Positions 45,365-56,724 of a stretch of DNA of 64,000 nucleotides are shown here, in pieces. The stretch comes from Manis javanica (Eukaryota > Chordata > Mammalia > Pholidota > Manidae). The stretch covers positions 14,252,501 through 14,316,500 of the forward strand of contig NC_133167.1 of the NCBI RefSeq assembly GCF_040802235.1, read 5' to 3'. Each line of letters starts with the position of its first letter. The first letter of the stretch is position 1. The notes beneath the pieces were generated by a model. The model was not told the DNA's origin. It was given only the letters and a program-made list of their open reading frames with translations, and ran no database searches. A program made the position numbers and the translations under genes.

Positions 45365-48220
45365 ATAAGCTGAAGGCTGGGAATTTTTATAGCATTTTGA
45401 TTATAAATGAAAAATATTTTCATTTAACAATATGGTAGGATTGTGGTTACCATTAGAGATTCTAAATTGCTGGAAGGAAATAATAATAAAAATAACATTT
45501 TTGGAGTGGGGTGGAGGGGAACTAAAACAAAGTCATTCTTTGAAGATAGCAGATGGGCAGGCAAAAGGGTTTCCATGTCCACGGATGACTCACATTGAGA
45601 ATAATAAGAGGTGGGCTCGAACAATGGAGCTATACAAAGGTATCAGATTTCAAGAAAGTAAATTTTGGGGAATTAAGAAATCAGGTGAATAAGGTGCAAT
45701 AAGAGGAAGTATAAAATTCACTAGCATGAAAGCAGCTGAAGAATCCTTTAAGACACCATAATTAAAGCTCAAAGAACCGCAGGCCTTCTGAAAAAAGAAG
45801 AATGTGGGACTTAACAAAAATAGTATGTGCATAACACACTGGAGAATGCAAGGAGGGTTGTGTGAAGATCTAAGAGAGAGAAGCAATTCCAGAGTGACTG
45901 TCCTGCTTTCTAAATGGAAATGATAGGGCGCTGGAGAGGGCTGTCCAGAAAATGAATGTAGACTGAAGCCCTGACTGACAGAATGGAGAAAAATGATCAG
46001 AATTGGTTTAGTCATTGGTAGTGATAAGACAATTTTTATCCAGAATGAAAATAGGAATTAAAAGTACAACTAAAAATGAAAATGAAAAGACATGCTTGAG
46101 AGAGTAAGAACCTAAAAGAACTGAAATGATTGATTTTAAACAAATCAATTTTGCTCTTTAAGGCAGAAAGCCCACGGACAACTGGGAACAATTAAATTGT
46201 AGTTTAATAAATAAATTATGAGACTTCTAGATTTAGTGAGATGGATGACTCAAGGGCACAAGGCTGTGAAGTGGAGGATTTTGGAACCAAATTCAGGAAG
46301 ATTATTTTGGTCCAGAGAAACAAATGTTTTGGGTCAAAAGAGACCCCAGAGGAGAATCAGCACTAATAAACCACTTTAAAGGAAGCTAGAAATGGGGCAT
46401 TTTCCCTTATGATTGAACAAAACAATAGTGGTTCTTGGGAATATTCAAATAAACAGGGGGACTTGTCAGTGGAATATCAGACCGGTTTTCTTCTTTATAA
46501 TGAACTTAATGCCACTCAATATTTGCTGTGTTCTCCCGTCTGGTGAGATGCTCCCTATAAAAGCTTTCTCTCATGCTGGCCTTCAGAGATACAACCAACT
46601 GTTACAGGAAGAAGTGAGGCAGCAGGTGATAGCATCTTTGAGGGTTGGAAGGCAGCTTAACTATTTTTGAGTCCAGCACTCTCTCTCATTTACAGATGGA
46701 ACTGAGTCCAAGGAAAGAAGAGGCCTACTAAAGAACAACAATTGGTCAGTGTCAGTGATGGAATTTTGTCGGCCATTTAACTTTCCCTATTCCCTTGACC
46801 TTCCTACCATCCTCACCATTTGGGGGAAATCCTTCCTTGTGGAAAATTTTTATGGGGGGGAGGAGTCTGCTTCCCTTTCTTTGCAGCACTGCAGCCAAAG
46901 GAAGGAAAAACAACCTGCACTTGGCTATCTAGTCTCTGGGCAGTTTGGCTCAAAGGAGAGATAGAAAGTGGGATAAGCTTAGGAATCTGTCACATCAGTA
47001 GGACATTGTGTGGACCAGACTGTCGCTGTTGCAAGATTTTTGTTGTGGCTCCAGTTGCCAAGTCTTTTGATTTCCCTGTTAAAGTTGGATCTTCTGTCCT
47101 ATTGATGATTTTGCATCCTTAATGCCCTTGCAGTGATATTCTTTTTTGCTTACTATAAACAGTGTCTGAAAGCTTGCCATCCCAAGTCTAAGTAACTTGT
47201 GTAAATACGAACTGCCTCCCAGTTCATTTTTCTTCCCATGACCTAAGTCTTTTCAGTGAACATCAGCAGCGGTCTCCACCCTGACCACCATCACCATGGG
47301 GGTGGGGGTGGGAGGGAGAAGCAGGGCTGTGATGTAATGAGCAAAGCCAAGTACACGGGGAAGGAATATCTGATGGAAAAATGAACAACTCTTGTTTTTT
47401 GCTGTGAACAAAAGAGAGATGTTTCCCCCTTTTCCAGTGTCAAGAAGGTAGCCATGGCTTTGTAAGATGGAAGGAATTCTTTTGTCTCATGAGAGAATGG
47501 AGATTTGCATTTGGACTGCTCAAAGGAGATGGAAGGGCAAAGGGCAAAGGAGAGGGTGGTGGGTTCCCTAAAAGCAGATGCCTGAGTCTTGCTTTAAGAC
47601 GGTGCTCTGGGAGGTATCGGCACCCTTGACAGGGAGGGCCTCATGGATGCTGAAGGACAAAACCCCAAATGCTGTAGCTTTGGCAACCCCAGCACATGTC
47701 ACTGCAGCTAAACTGGCCCAGAGAGAGGGATACCAGTCAGTGGCGCGTCCAGTCTCCCAAGGACCACGTCAAGTCTCGATGCACTTGAATGTTGGGAAAC
47801 AAATGCATACTTATTACTGATATATAATGCTAACCATCCAAATTAAAACTGCTTAGGAGGTGTCCGACACTTGGATTTTGGGAATTCAAAATGAGCAGAG
47901 TTTACCCTTTTCATTTGGAAGTGTGATGTGGTGTGATACAGACGGGGTGTGACTCTGGCCCTTGCTGCGGAACTGTAGGGGCTTCAGTTCAGAGGACTGA
48001 TGGGGGATAGAAGGTTGGCAGGACTGAGTAGGAAGGGGCAGAGGAAGAGCAGCTGCTATGAGGGCATTTCTCTCCCACCCAAGACTGTCGGAAGACCTCA
48101 TTATTTGGATCACTTTGGGATGTTTACATTTCATTCCTTCATTTGTGTCATTCCTGTTTTCATTCATTCTAAGTACATATTGGGGAACCCTTACCGGGGA
48201 CGGCAATGTGACAAGTGCTT
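45365..48220. other. Unique stretch
   Basis: No recognised gene. A G-quadruplex motif lies at 47298-47317. The open frame 47578-47820 (+, 80 codons) retains a few CpGs but has no splice context or domain I recognise; I leave it uncalled. A short piece at 46660-46720 ('cactctctctcatttacagatggaactgag') resembles the MIR-like SINE core but is too short to call firmly. Confidence 0.35.
47298..47317 (+). repeat. G-quadruplex motif
   Basis: Runs of 5, 5, 3 and 3 G separated by single bases. A textbook compact quadruplex pattern, isolated. Confidence 0.85.
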
Positions 48221-48224
48221 TCCA

Positions 48225-48390
48225 GGTCCTCACAGCACTTCTTCTAGTACAGTAGCCATTTTATCCTCATTTTAAATTGAGCAAGAAAAACTGGGAGCAG
48301 TTACATGAGTGGCCCGTGTTCATCAGTGAGTAGATGGCAGAGCCAGTCAAATCCAAATCTTCAGCTGCCAGGCCCAATGCTTGCTAACCC
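48225..48390 (-). repeat. MIR SINE, antisense, diverged
   Basis: It reads 'gtcctcacagcacttcttctagtacagtagccattttatcctcattttaaattgagcaagaaaaactgggagcagttacatgagtggcccgtgttcatc' then 'tagatggcagagccagtcaaatcc'. The antisense MIR order is preserved despite heavy divergence. Confidence 0.6.
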
Positions 48391-48499
48391 CCCCATGCCT
48401 GCCGCTCACCAAGCTGTCCCTCTGCCTCAGTAACATGAGATTTCCAGTCATACATAGCACAGCATAGCTCTGTCCCCTGTGGTGCCATTGGCTTGTGTC

Positions 48500-48960
48500 C
48501 TGGTTTGTGTTTCCTTAGAAACAGTTCCTGCCTAAGACAAAGGTTCAATGGAAATGGTTGGTTTGGGAGGTGAATGGAGTCCCAGGACGGGATGGGGAAG
48601 AGAAAGAAGACAGGGAAGACAGCCCATAAAGTGTGGGTTATTCAGTGAGTTACTCTGTGGGCCTGAGTCCCTGACGCATTTCTGAGAGCCAGTTTAGATA
48701 GAAATACTTCAGAGATGTCCTACCCAGGGGGAGAGAGAGCTGAGGCATTTTTACACCCACACCCATCTGTCCTTGCTGAGGACCGCTTCTAGGGAATATT
48801 CATTTCTGTCACTTCTGACCTGCCACATGGGGCATGACACAGGCTCTGGTGGCCAGGGAAAGCAGGTTTGGGCAGGTGGGAATCGGGCCATAGGACAGTG
48901 AGGCAGAAAGGCAAGAGGCTACAGGGAGAGTCCAATAGCAAATGCTACACTTTATGACAT
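48500..48960. repeat. Possible dispersed repeat copy (family shared with 15430 and 60400)
   Basis: It opens 'gtttccttagaaacagttcctgcctaagacaaaggttcaatggaaatgg' and continues purine-rich to 'gacagggaagacagcccataaagtg'. Loose similarity to the openings at 15440 and 60405 suggests a common old family, unnamed. Confidence 0.3.
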
Positions 48961-48974
48961 AGTTGAAGGGATAA

Positions 48975-49195
48975 AAATGGTGATAATACCTAACATTTAC
49001 TGAGGATGGGGTTATGCTCTTTATCTGAAATATCTTATTTAAACCTTAGAACAAACCTTTTTACCCCCACTTTACAGATGGGAAAACTGAGGCTCTGAGG
49101 GGCTAGGTAACGCACCCCAGGTCTCATAGCAAGCAAGTGCTGGAGTCAGCATCCTAACCTGGTTCTGTGTGGCTCCAAGGCACCTGCTCTTTCCT
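48975..49195 (-). repeat. MIR SINE, antisense
   Basis: The order is 'taatacctaacatttactgagga', 'aaatatcttatttaaaccttagaacaaacc', 'ccactttacagatgggaaaactgaggctctgaggggctaggtaacgcaccccaggtctcatagcaagcaagtgctggagtcagcatcc'. A full-length antisense MIR, one of the clearest here. Confidence 0.9.
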
Positions 49196-49199
49196 GTGG

Positions 49200-50430
49200 A
49201 AACATGATGTAGATGTGTCAATTAAAAAAGTTGGAGGCATTCACCCTCCCCTAACTTTAATTCTGATCTGAGGCCAGCTGTATGAGAGAGAACATGGGAT
49301 GAACTGATGAATGAGAAAGAGTAAACCTTTGCCAGAAAATGGGTTCTCATGCATCACAATGTTCGAGATTTTGCAGGTATAACAAGCTCACTGTGATAGG
49401 AGAACATGTGTGTGGGTGTTTGTGCCTGAGCTGTGTGTACCACCTCACTCCTGGGACCAGGTAAAGGGAGATCACATGTGATAGTGGTTGGGAAATAAAT
49501 CAGGTAAATACAATGTGCCCACACACAGCAAACACATACAGGAGACATGCTGGGAACTTTCTTTATTGTCAGGCATAGGTGGGTACACATGAAGCCCTTC
49601 TTATTTTAGAAGAAGAGGGTAACCCACCTTTCCAACTTGTTTATTGAAAGTTGGCGGGGAGTTGGGAGAGAAGTGTGAGCAGATAATGTCTGACGAGGTC
49701 AGTGATTAGAAATGACACTCTACAATGAGAAGACTGGTGAGCCAAGGCTTCTCCTGCAGCTGTGAAATCTGACCTGCCTCTCCTAAAAGTCCATGGGCTA
49801 AAGCAACATACAGCAATTGCAGGTGCAGAATGAGCAATTTTGGGTAAATGCTTCAGCTGGATTGAGGTTAGCAGTAGATAAGAGATCTTCTTGAAGCTGC
49901 CATGCACTGCAGATCCAAGACTGCTGACATGGAGGGACCAGATGATAAAGGGCTTTGGATCTTGTAAATATCGTATACCAACACACACATAATATCCAGT
50001 CTAAAGCAAGTTTATTTTTCAAAGATCACATTTTAAGAATTCTTTGAATATACTGTGTTCTCAAATTGTCCTGTCTTTTCATTTGTCCAAGTTTCCCTGG
50101 GCATAACCTTGCTCTCTATAGGAAGGGTCCTATATGTATGTCTCACCTTTCTCTAGAAATAAAGGAAAATGTGATACTTTTGCTCTATTGATCATTCGGT
50201 CTGTCTATGTGTCTGCTAGCCATCTCCACCAGCTCTGTGTCTCTCTATGTATAAATGTATGTATTTGGACAGCTTGATATACAGTAATGTGGCTACTTAT
50301 TGCTGGACTCTGTTCTTTTCTATCCACACCTCATATAACAGATAACAAAAAGGAAGCTCTGTCAAACTTCATAGAGTAAGATCTGAGAGTGGGACCTTGA
50401 CACTTAATTAGCCTTGTTCAAAGCACTTGA
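49200..50430. other. Unique stretch
   Basis: No gene or named repeat. Open frames on the minus strand at 49354-50022 overlap one another and have no recognisable domain. Confidence 0.35.
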
Positions 50431-50435
<5 letters not shown>

Positions 50436-50482
<47 letters not shown>

Positions 50483-50490
50483 CACACACA
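50436..50490. repeat. (CA)27 microsatellite
   Basis: An AC run of about 55 bases with one CG interruption near 50476. The longest microsatellite in the window; it directly precedes an L1 fragment. Confidence 0.95.
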
Positions 50491-50499
50491 TTTCCCCAA

Positions 50500-51235
50500 A
50501 CCAACTTATAATCATAGTGCTACACCACTCCATACCACTAGAATGGCTAAAATGAAAAAGACAGACAAAATTCAAGTTGGATGAGGATATGGATCACTTG
50601 GAGTTCTCATAGACTGCTGGTGAGAATGTAAATTGGTATAATCATTTCAGGGAACTGTTTGTAGAATATATTCAAGATAAATGTGTGTCCCCTGTGTCAT
50701 AGCAATTCTGCTCCTAAGTATAAACCCATTAGCATTATGTATGTTTATCAAAAGACCTGTACAAAATTGTTCATGGCAGCACTATTCAAACCGGAAAAAA
50801 TAGCCCCAAATTGGAAAACACCCATATGTCCATCTCCAGTGGAAAGAGTAAATAAATTGTGGCATATTCACACAATGGGATAATTTACAGCAATGAGAAT
50901 TAAAGACCTACAGCTGCATCAACAACATGAATGAATCTCACAGTGTTTGTAAAGGGAGCCAGAATAAATGAGTGCAAAGGGTGTATAACTCTGTGCATAG
51001 AAAGTTCCCAAACAATTAGGAATAGTAGTGCTAAAATTCAGGCTGTAAGTTACTTTGTGGGGGACATTAGTGACTGGGAGGAGGCACGAGGAGGCTTCTG
51101 GGATGCTGATACTCTGTTTCTTGATACGGATTCTGACTACTTGGTGAAAATTCATTGACCTGAGCTTAAGATATGTGCTTTTTCTGTATGTATGTTGTAT
51201 TTCAATGAGTTACATTACAATTATTGGCACCTCTG
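50500..51235 (+). pseudogene. L1 ORF2 C-terminal end plus 3' UTR, decayed
   Basis: It opens with ORF2-derived sequence: 'ctaaaatgaaaaagacagac', 'ggatatggatcacttggagttctcatagactgctggtgagaatgtaaattggtata', then 'ttgttcatggcagcactattcaaaccggaaaaaatagccccaaattggaaaacacccatatgtccatc' and 'attgtggcatattcacacaatgggata'. The 3' UTR follows, ending 'gtatgtatgttgtatttcaatgagttac'. The reverse-transcriptase core is absent (5' truncation) and stops and indels are frequent. It is an old, inactive L1ME/L1MB-like copy. Confidence 0.85.
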
Positions 51236-51239
51236 AAAT

Positions 51240-52795
51240 TAGATCAAGATGGTAATAGGTATAATTTCAAGAAAGTGGATATTGTTTAGGCATGTAGATT
51301 ATAGCATGGTCTTTTGTCACAACTTAATGTTTTCACACATCTGTATATTTTAGCCAGACCACAAAAGAGGACAAATGGGAGAGAAAGAGGTCGTCCAAGA
51401 AATATCAGTTAAGGCTGAGTTGGCTTCACCCCAATATATTAGAAATACACTGTGCTATTTGATTTTCTTTTGCTTTTCCCATCTCCTTTTTCTCTGGTCT
51501 CTTTTTATACCACATAACATATCGCTAATGTAAAAGGGAGAATGTTTTGTGAAATATGCTACTGTGTTTCTCTCCTTTGCACTTCCTTTCCGGCTCTTCC
51601 TCTCTTCTTTTCGGACATGCCCACTAATTTGCCTTGGGAGGTTTAGGGTTGCTACAAAGGAACGCAAAGACAAAAGCACAAATTGGATTTCTCAGCAGGC
51701 TAATAATCTTGAAATCCAAACTTGGCTGGGGGAAAGAAAGGTTTTTCTAAATTCTTTTTACTCCTCTTAATATGTATCCAGATGGAGCCTGGAAGACTCA
51801 GATCGCAGACCCAGGACTCAGGTTCTCGTGCAGTTCAGGGCAGACACTCCTTTTTCTGCCCTCTGCCTGGGATGTCTGGGTTTGAGCTGCTCTGGGGCAG
51901 AAGGAAAGGAAAGCTTAGAGGAAGTGGGAAGTCTGAAGCCCATGTTTTCTGGCTTTTGGAAATTATAGTGAGATGGAAGCCAGAGGTAGAACAAGAGTAG
52001 GTCAGATTCCAAAGGCCTCAGCCAATCATACTCTCCTTCCATGATGCTCACTCTGGACTTAACCTCAAGAGGGGTGGGCCTTAGAAATACCAGTTACAAA
52101 TGGAAAGATCCAGTTTCTGGAGCCCCAGAGTGTGGCCAGCAATATCCACGGGAGGGGCTGGACAGTAGGGAATGAAGAGGTGTGGAGTGGCCGGTGGATG
52201 GCCAGAGCTCTGGCAGCAGCTACGAATTGGTTCTGTGCCTGGACCACAGCATCTTTGGGAAGGGGTCAAGACCGCATCCTGTGATGCGTGTCAGTGTGTG
52301 GATTAAAAAGCCAATAGAACCAATCACACCTCAGTAGCCGCAACTCCAGGCAGCTCAGACCAGACATTCTGCAGTTAACTTCTTGGAGAGATTTAGGGAA
52401 GGGAGCAAACTTTCACGTGGATGCACCCTATGCCTGAAGTAGGCTGAAGAGTTTTCTGAAGAGTATGTGTAAATTACCAAATCAGATTATTCTTATTGGA
52501 TCAAACTGAAATGGAATTTCTTCACTAACCAGATTGGTGGGGTCATGAAGAAAACCAATAAGAGAAGTAAGGGAATTGCATCATGTCTGCACATATAAGG
52601 TGGTGATCAGGTCTGAGATCCTGCTATTTTGAAGCAGATAGGTGCATTGCCCAGTGCACAACAAACCTATCCCCTTGAAACGAGTTTTCAGGTGAAACGG
52701 ATTTAACTATGTGAGGAAGGAATGACAGCTTCTTGAAACAAAAGGTCTTATTGGGAAATGGAGTTTCAATAAGGACATCTCTGCATACCTTTACA
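51240..52795. other. Unique stretch; moderately GC-rich 51780-52400
   Basis: No recognised gene or repeat. Around 52040-52330 there are a 'ggggtgggcc' box, two nearby CCAAT motifs ('agccaatagaaccaatcac', 52310-52328) and several CpGs. It may be regulatory, but nothing marks a transcript. Confidence 0.3.
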
Positions 52796-52797
52796 AG

Positions 52798-52960
52798 ACT
52801 GGAAGGCTGGAAGGGACCTCTAAGATAATCAAGCCCATTTCCTTTACTGCCCAGATGAGGCTGGAGTGGTTGAGTGGTTTGTCCTAGGTCTAGAAGTAGG
52901 GCTGGGACTAGGGCCAAGATTTCAAACTTCTAGAATCATGTGTTCAACCCTGTCATTTTA
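52798..52960 (-). repeat. Ancient MIR-like SINE, antisense
   Basis: It reads 'tggaagggacctctaagataatcaagcccatttcctttactgcccagatgaggctggag...gaagtagggctgggactagggccaag'. This is the pattern of an old mammalian SINE (tggaagggacctcagagatcatctagtcca...cagatgaggaaactgagg...cagagctgggactagaa). The exact family is uncertain. Confidence 0.55.
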
Positions 52961-52964
52961 ATTT

Positions 52965-54180
52965 GACTTCTTCATGTCCTGTGGATCAAGACTTGAAGCC
53001 ATGGACTTGGTTATAATTTCTCTTGGCATTATTTCCTAGTATGTGAAGTATGCTAACTGTGCATTTAAAATAAGCTAGCCACTAGGATCTGCTGACAATG
53101 TGCACCCAAAATAGACTGTGCAGTGAAATTAAGGCTGTGTAAAATCCTTAGTCCTTTTAGGAATGTTTCTCTGTAAACTCTTTGGAAAACAATCCTCTTT
53201 TTAAAAAATCTGGTTCTGTCAACACCATTCCAATTCAGGAAATTCTTCATCTATTAGTATATTTATAGGGTGTAAATTAAAATGCATATAACAACAATTG
53301 GTATTTTCCCATACCATTGAATAGGAAAGTAACAGAATCTAGGGCTGAAAATAGGGATGTAACATGATATAAAGGTACCTTTTCAAGAAAATGAACATAG
53401 CAGATGCATAAAATAATGTATTCTGAAATTCAGTAAGTTTATCTACACACCTGTGAGCCTTCAGCCACTCATGTAGAAAGAGCATTCGTCCTTAAAAAAT
53501 ATGGAGGAGATTGTGGGGTGAGGGAAATGGGATGGAGAAGAAATGAATAAAAATTGACTAGCCAGTTAGGACAAAGGAAATAATTCATATTTGTAGAAGA
53601 AGCTTTGAAATGTTCATGAAATGGAGCTTTTCTGCCCTGTCTACCTTCAGCCCCTACTCTCAGAGGCTGGGGTTTCAAATGATTTATGCTAGAGAGTAAT
53701 TGCACCTAGAGACAGGCCCTCCTTAGGGTTCTGTGCCTCTGTACAGGCCCAAAGGTTATGCCTATGATGACTGGAAATATCACTCACTACCTTCTGCACC
53801 ACCAAGCTCTAAGCCTCTGGGGGAGTCTTCCTGCCGGATCATGAGAGTAGCTGCTGGACGTCTGGGGCTTAGTGAGTGACACTGATACGTGGAATCTTAG
53901 TGGTCTACAAAAGGTTGATCATAATGGAAATGAACCTCATAAAGTTGCCTTCAGAAAGATGAGTTGCATAACCTACAGTGGCTTCCCAGTAGGCAAAGAT
54001 GAAAGTGTGGGGGGAATTTCTTCCCAATTTCTGGGCTCATGGAATGACAAACTAACCTAGAAAAGCCAGGAAGAACCTTCTTTTACTCAAAGCTTGTCAA
54101 ATACAAAAGGAAAACACACTGGCTTAGGTGGAAGAAGCCCTAGAATCCTCTTAACTGTTTCTTTGCTATCCTTACAGAAA
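52965..54180. other. Unique stretch
   Basis: No supported gene or repeat. Open frames at 53469-53705 (-) and 53872-54060 (+) carry no recognisable domain. Confidence 0.35.
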
Positions 54181-54184
54181 AAGT

Positions 54185-54790
54185 TCATGTAAATTAAATA
54201 TATAGAACTATACCTGTGCATGTACTTGAATTTCTCTTTATACTTGTTCTTTTTTGCCTAACAATGAGATTATAGAAGATAAATTTCTTGCACCTTGATT
54301 TTTAGGAGATTCTTGTAAAACAACATATATAAATCTAATTCATTATCTTTTAACAGTTACTCAGTATTCTGCTGCCTGGAGGCATCATAATTTCTTGGTG
54401 CAAGCTAATATTGTTTCTAGTTTTTGTTGTATATACATATGTTTATTCAGGAGACTATATTCATTGGATTTGTCAGAGCAAATATATGTGGAGTTAAAAT
54501 TTTGGTAGATGTTGCCAAACTCTCCTCCAAAAATGTTGCACAATTTTATGTTCATGAACAATTGATGAGAAAGGCTATTTCCATGCCATCTGACATTTGA
54601 TCTGCATATACTTAATTACATGTGGCATTAAGCATCTTTTCACACATTTAATAGATCTTTTAATTTCATTTCCTGTGTAGTATCCGATAGTATTTGCAAC
54701 TTTTTGTATTCGCTGTTCATTCTTTTTATTGATTTGTTAAAGCCCTGTGTACACGATGGCAATTCCTGTCTTTTTCTGTTTATCTTTGTT
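54185..54790 (-). mobile_element. Ancient L1 3' fragment, antisense
   Basis: It reads 'agttaaaattttggtagatgttgccaaactctcctccaaaaatgttgcacaattttatgttcatgaacaattgatgagaaaggctatttcc' and later 'gtggcattaagcatcttttcacaca'. This is the antisense of L1ME-type sequence (gatactgccaaattgccctccaaaaaggttgtaccaatttac...gttgagcatcttttcat). It is strongly diverged. Confidence 0.65.
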
Positions 54791-54815
54791 TTTTGCTCTA
54801 TCTACACATAATACA

Positions 54816-54818
<3 letters not shown>

Positions 54819-54851
<33 letters not shown>
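54819..54851. repeat. (AT)16 microsatellite
   Basis: A pure AT run of about 33 bases at the edge of the L1 fragment. The open frame through it (54747-54932) is low complexity. Confidence 0.95.
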
Positions 54852-54852
<1 letters not shown>

Positions 54853-54859
54853 CTATACA

Positions 54860-56540
54860 TGTTTTAATCTTTTTCTATATGTCTTCTAGTTTTTATGGAA
54901 TGCTAGGAAGTTTTAAGACTAGAGAATTTTAAAGCTGGATTTAAGTGCAGTTCAATTTTATTTGGTTTCTTTCAAGTTTATCTAAAATGAAGTGTCTAAG
55001 GGCTTCTCCAACCAATGCCAATTTATTTTATTGTCACATGATAAAGCTCTAGTGGTAAACCCCTGCATAGGTGCACAATGAAACACACACCTCCTTTGGC
55101 AATGCCAAGTAGATTCAGGAAGGAAGGGATGATTTCCCCTCTTCTACAAGAGAGAACTCCTCTGTTCAGGGAAGAAAGGACTTGAACTTAAAGGTTACAT
55201 GCTTAACCCCTGTGAAGGAGGGGTCAGCAAAGAAGCTATCTAACCTTGAGCGAATTTTCAGTGTTTTCTTGAGGAAGGACAGCTTGCTTACAGAGAGGGG
55301 CACAAGAGGGGCAGCACCATTATTCAGGGTGAAGAGGGTCTCTGTCATACTTTAAGTTTATATTCCAGGAAAACATAGCTTATGGTGAGTAGACCTGTAC
55401 AGTTGGATTTTTTTCCCATAAGAACTAATATAAAAAATTTAAATGCACCCTGCCACCATGCAACAAACACACATACCCATCTATACTACTCAAACTCATT
55501 AAATAATATTAAAATTTATATAACTAATAAAGAAACAATGAGATATTATAATTTTTCTGACCTTTGCATAGTTGATTCTGGGCCTGATGAAAGAACTAGT
55601 GGGACTTGCTAAGGTAACTGGACCAAAGTCAAGGGCTGTGTAAGCTGTTATAAAGACGAAGGGTCATGAAAGGACTGTCTATCTCCACCACCATTATTTC
55701 CATGTCTACATCTGGATATTGACAGACGAAGAGAGGTTGGAGCTGGCTGTGGCCTAAAAGTCCTTGCTCTGCCTCACCAGGCTTCTCTGAGAGCTCAAGC
55801 AGGGTTTCCACGGTAAATCTTGCTGTTGAAAGCCACATGCTTTGCTCTCAAAGCCAGGACTGTTGTGTTTTTACCAACGCAAAATACAGCAAATCAAACG
55901 CATGAGTCCTACCATATAGCCAGGGTCATGCATTTCAGTTCTTGTTACATTCCCTTATGCGTGATTCCTGTTTGTGGTCTCCACTCAATTTTCTAGGTCC
56001 TTTGGGACAAGAGCCTTACTCTGTTTTGGCCAAAACAGAAGGAAAGATTGTGATCCTAGCTGGATTGGTGGTAGACTGGATATTCATTATCACCCTCCTT
56101 AAAAACTGTTTCTGCCTCAGTTACATGCCTTCTCCCCACCTCCATTGTCTAGTTCTACCCTCCAGGGCCCCCTCAGTTCCTTGCTGCTAATCCATTTGTT
56201 CCAGGTATGTCACAAGATACCACAATGTTGACTTATATGTGACCTTCAGGTAATTTTTTTTCCCTTGGTGTTAGTAGCCAGAAAAAGAGCTCCTTTTACT
56301 ACAGCTGAAGTTTTTTTTTTTAAATGAATGAATGAAAACATTTTCTTTTTCATCCCAAATGACTGACCAATTTGCTGGTTTACCTACATGACTTTAAGGT
56401 AGGCACAGGGCACCTATGGGTGAGCTGATCATTCTAATGGAGGTGGAAGATTTAGGTGGAGGTGATCTCCTGGTTTACACACTAGTGCTCTTTCTGATTT
56501 CATCCCAGGTTAACAGAGGATAATGTCCCAAGAGATATGA
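54860..56540. other. Unique stretch
   Basis: No supported gene. The frame at 55942-56190 (+, 82 codons) has no domain or splice context that I recognise. Confidence 0.35.
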
Positions 56541-56544
56541 GCTG

Positions 56545-56720
56545 TTCTCAATGCTGGCTGCACATTTGGAACCCTAAGAGATGCTTTGAAAAAAATACAA
56601 ATGCCTGGACCATATACCCATTGATTCTTACTTTAACTTGGATTGGGGTGAGCCTTGAACAGGAGCATATTTTATAAAAACTCTGCCCATGTGACAGTGA
56701 TTTATAGCTGGCGTTGAAAC
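56545..56720 (+). mobile_element. MER5-like hAT MITE, degraded
   Basis: It reads 'gctggctgcacatttggaaccctaagagatgctttgaaaaaaatacaaatgcctggaccatatacccattgattctt'. The order fits MER5-type elements (ctgcacattagaatcacctggagagctttaaaaatactgatgcctgggccccaccc). Confidence 0.5.
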
Positions 56721-56724
56721 TCAT

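Noticed and set aside
47578..47820. 80-codon open frame with a few CpGs
   Set aside because: The peptide has no recognisable family and no acceptor or donor of quality borders it. Suggestive only.
50436..50490. Long (CA)n considered as a CRISPR-like or regulatory array
   Set aside because: It is a simple dinucleotide microsatellite with no spacers. The sequence is mammalian.
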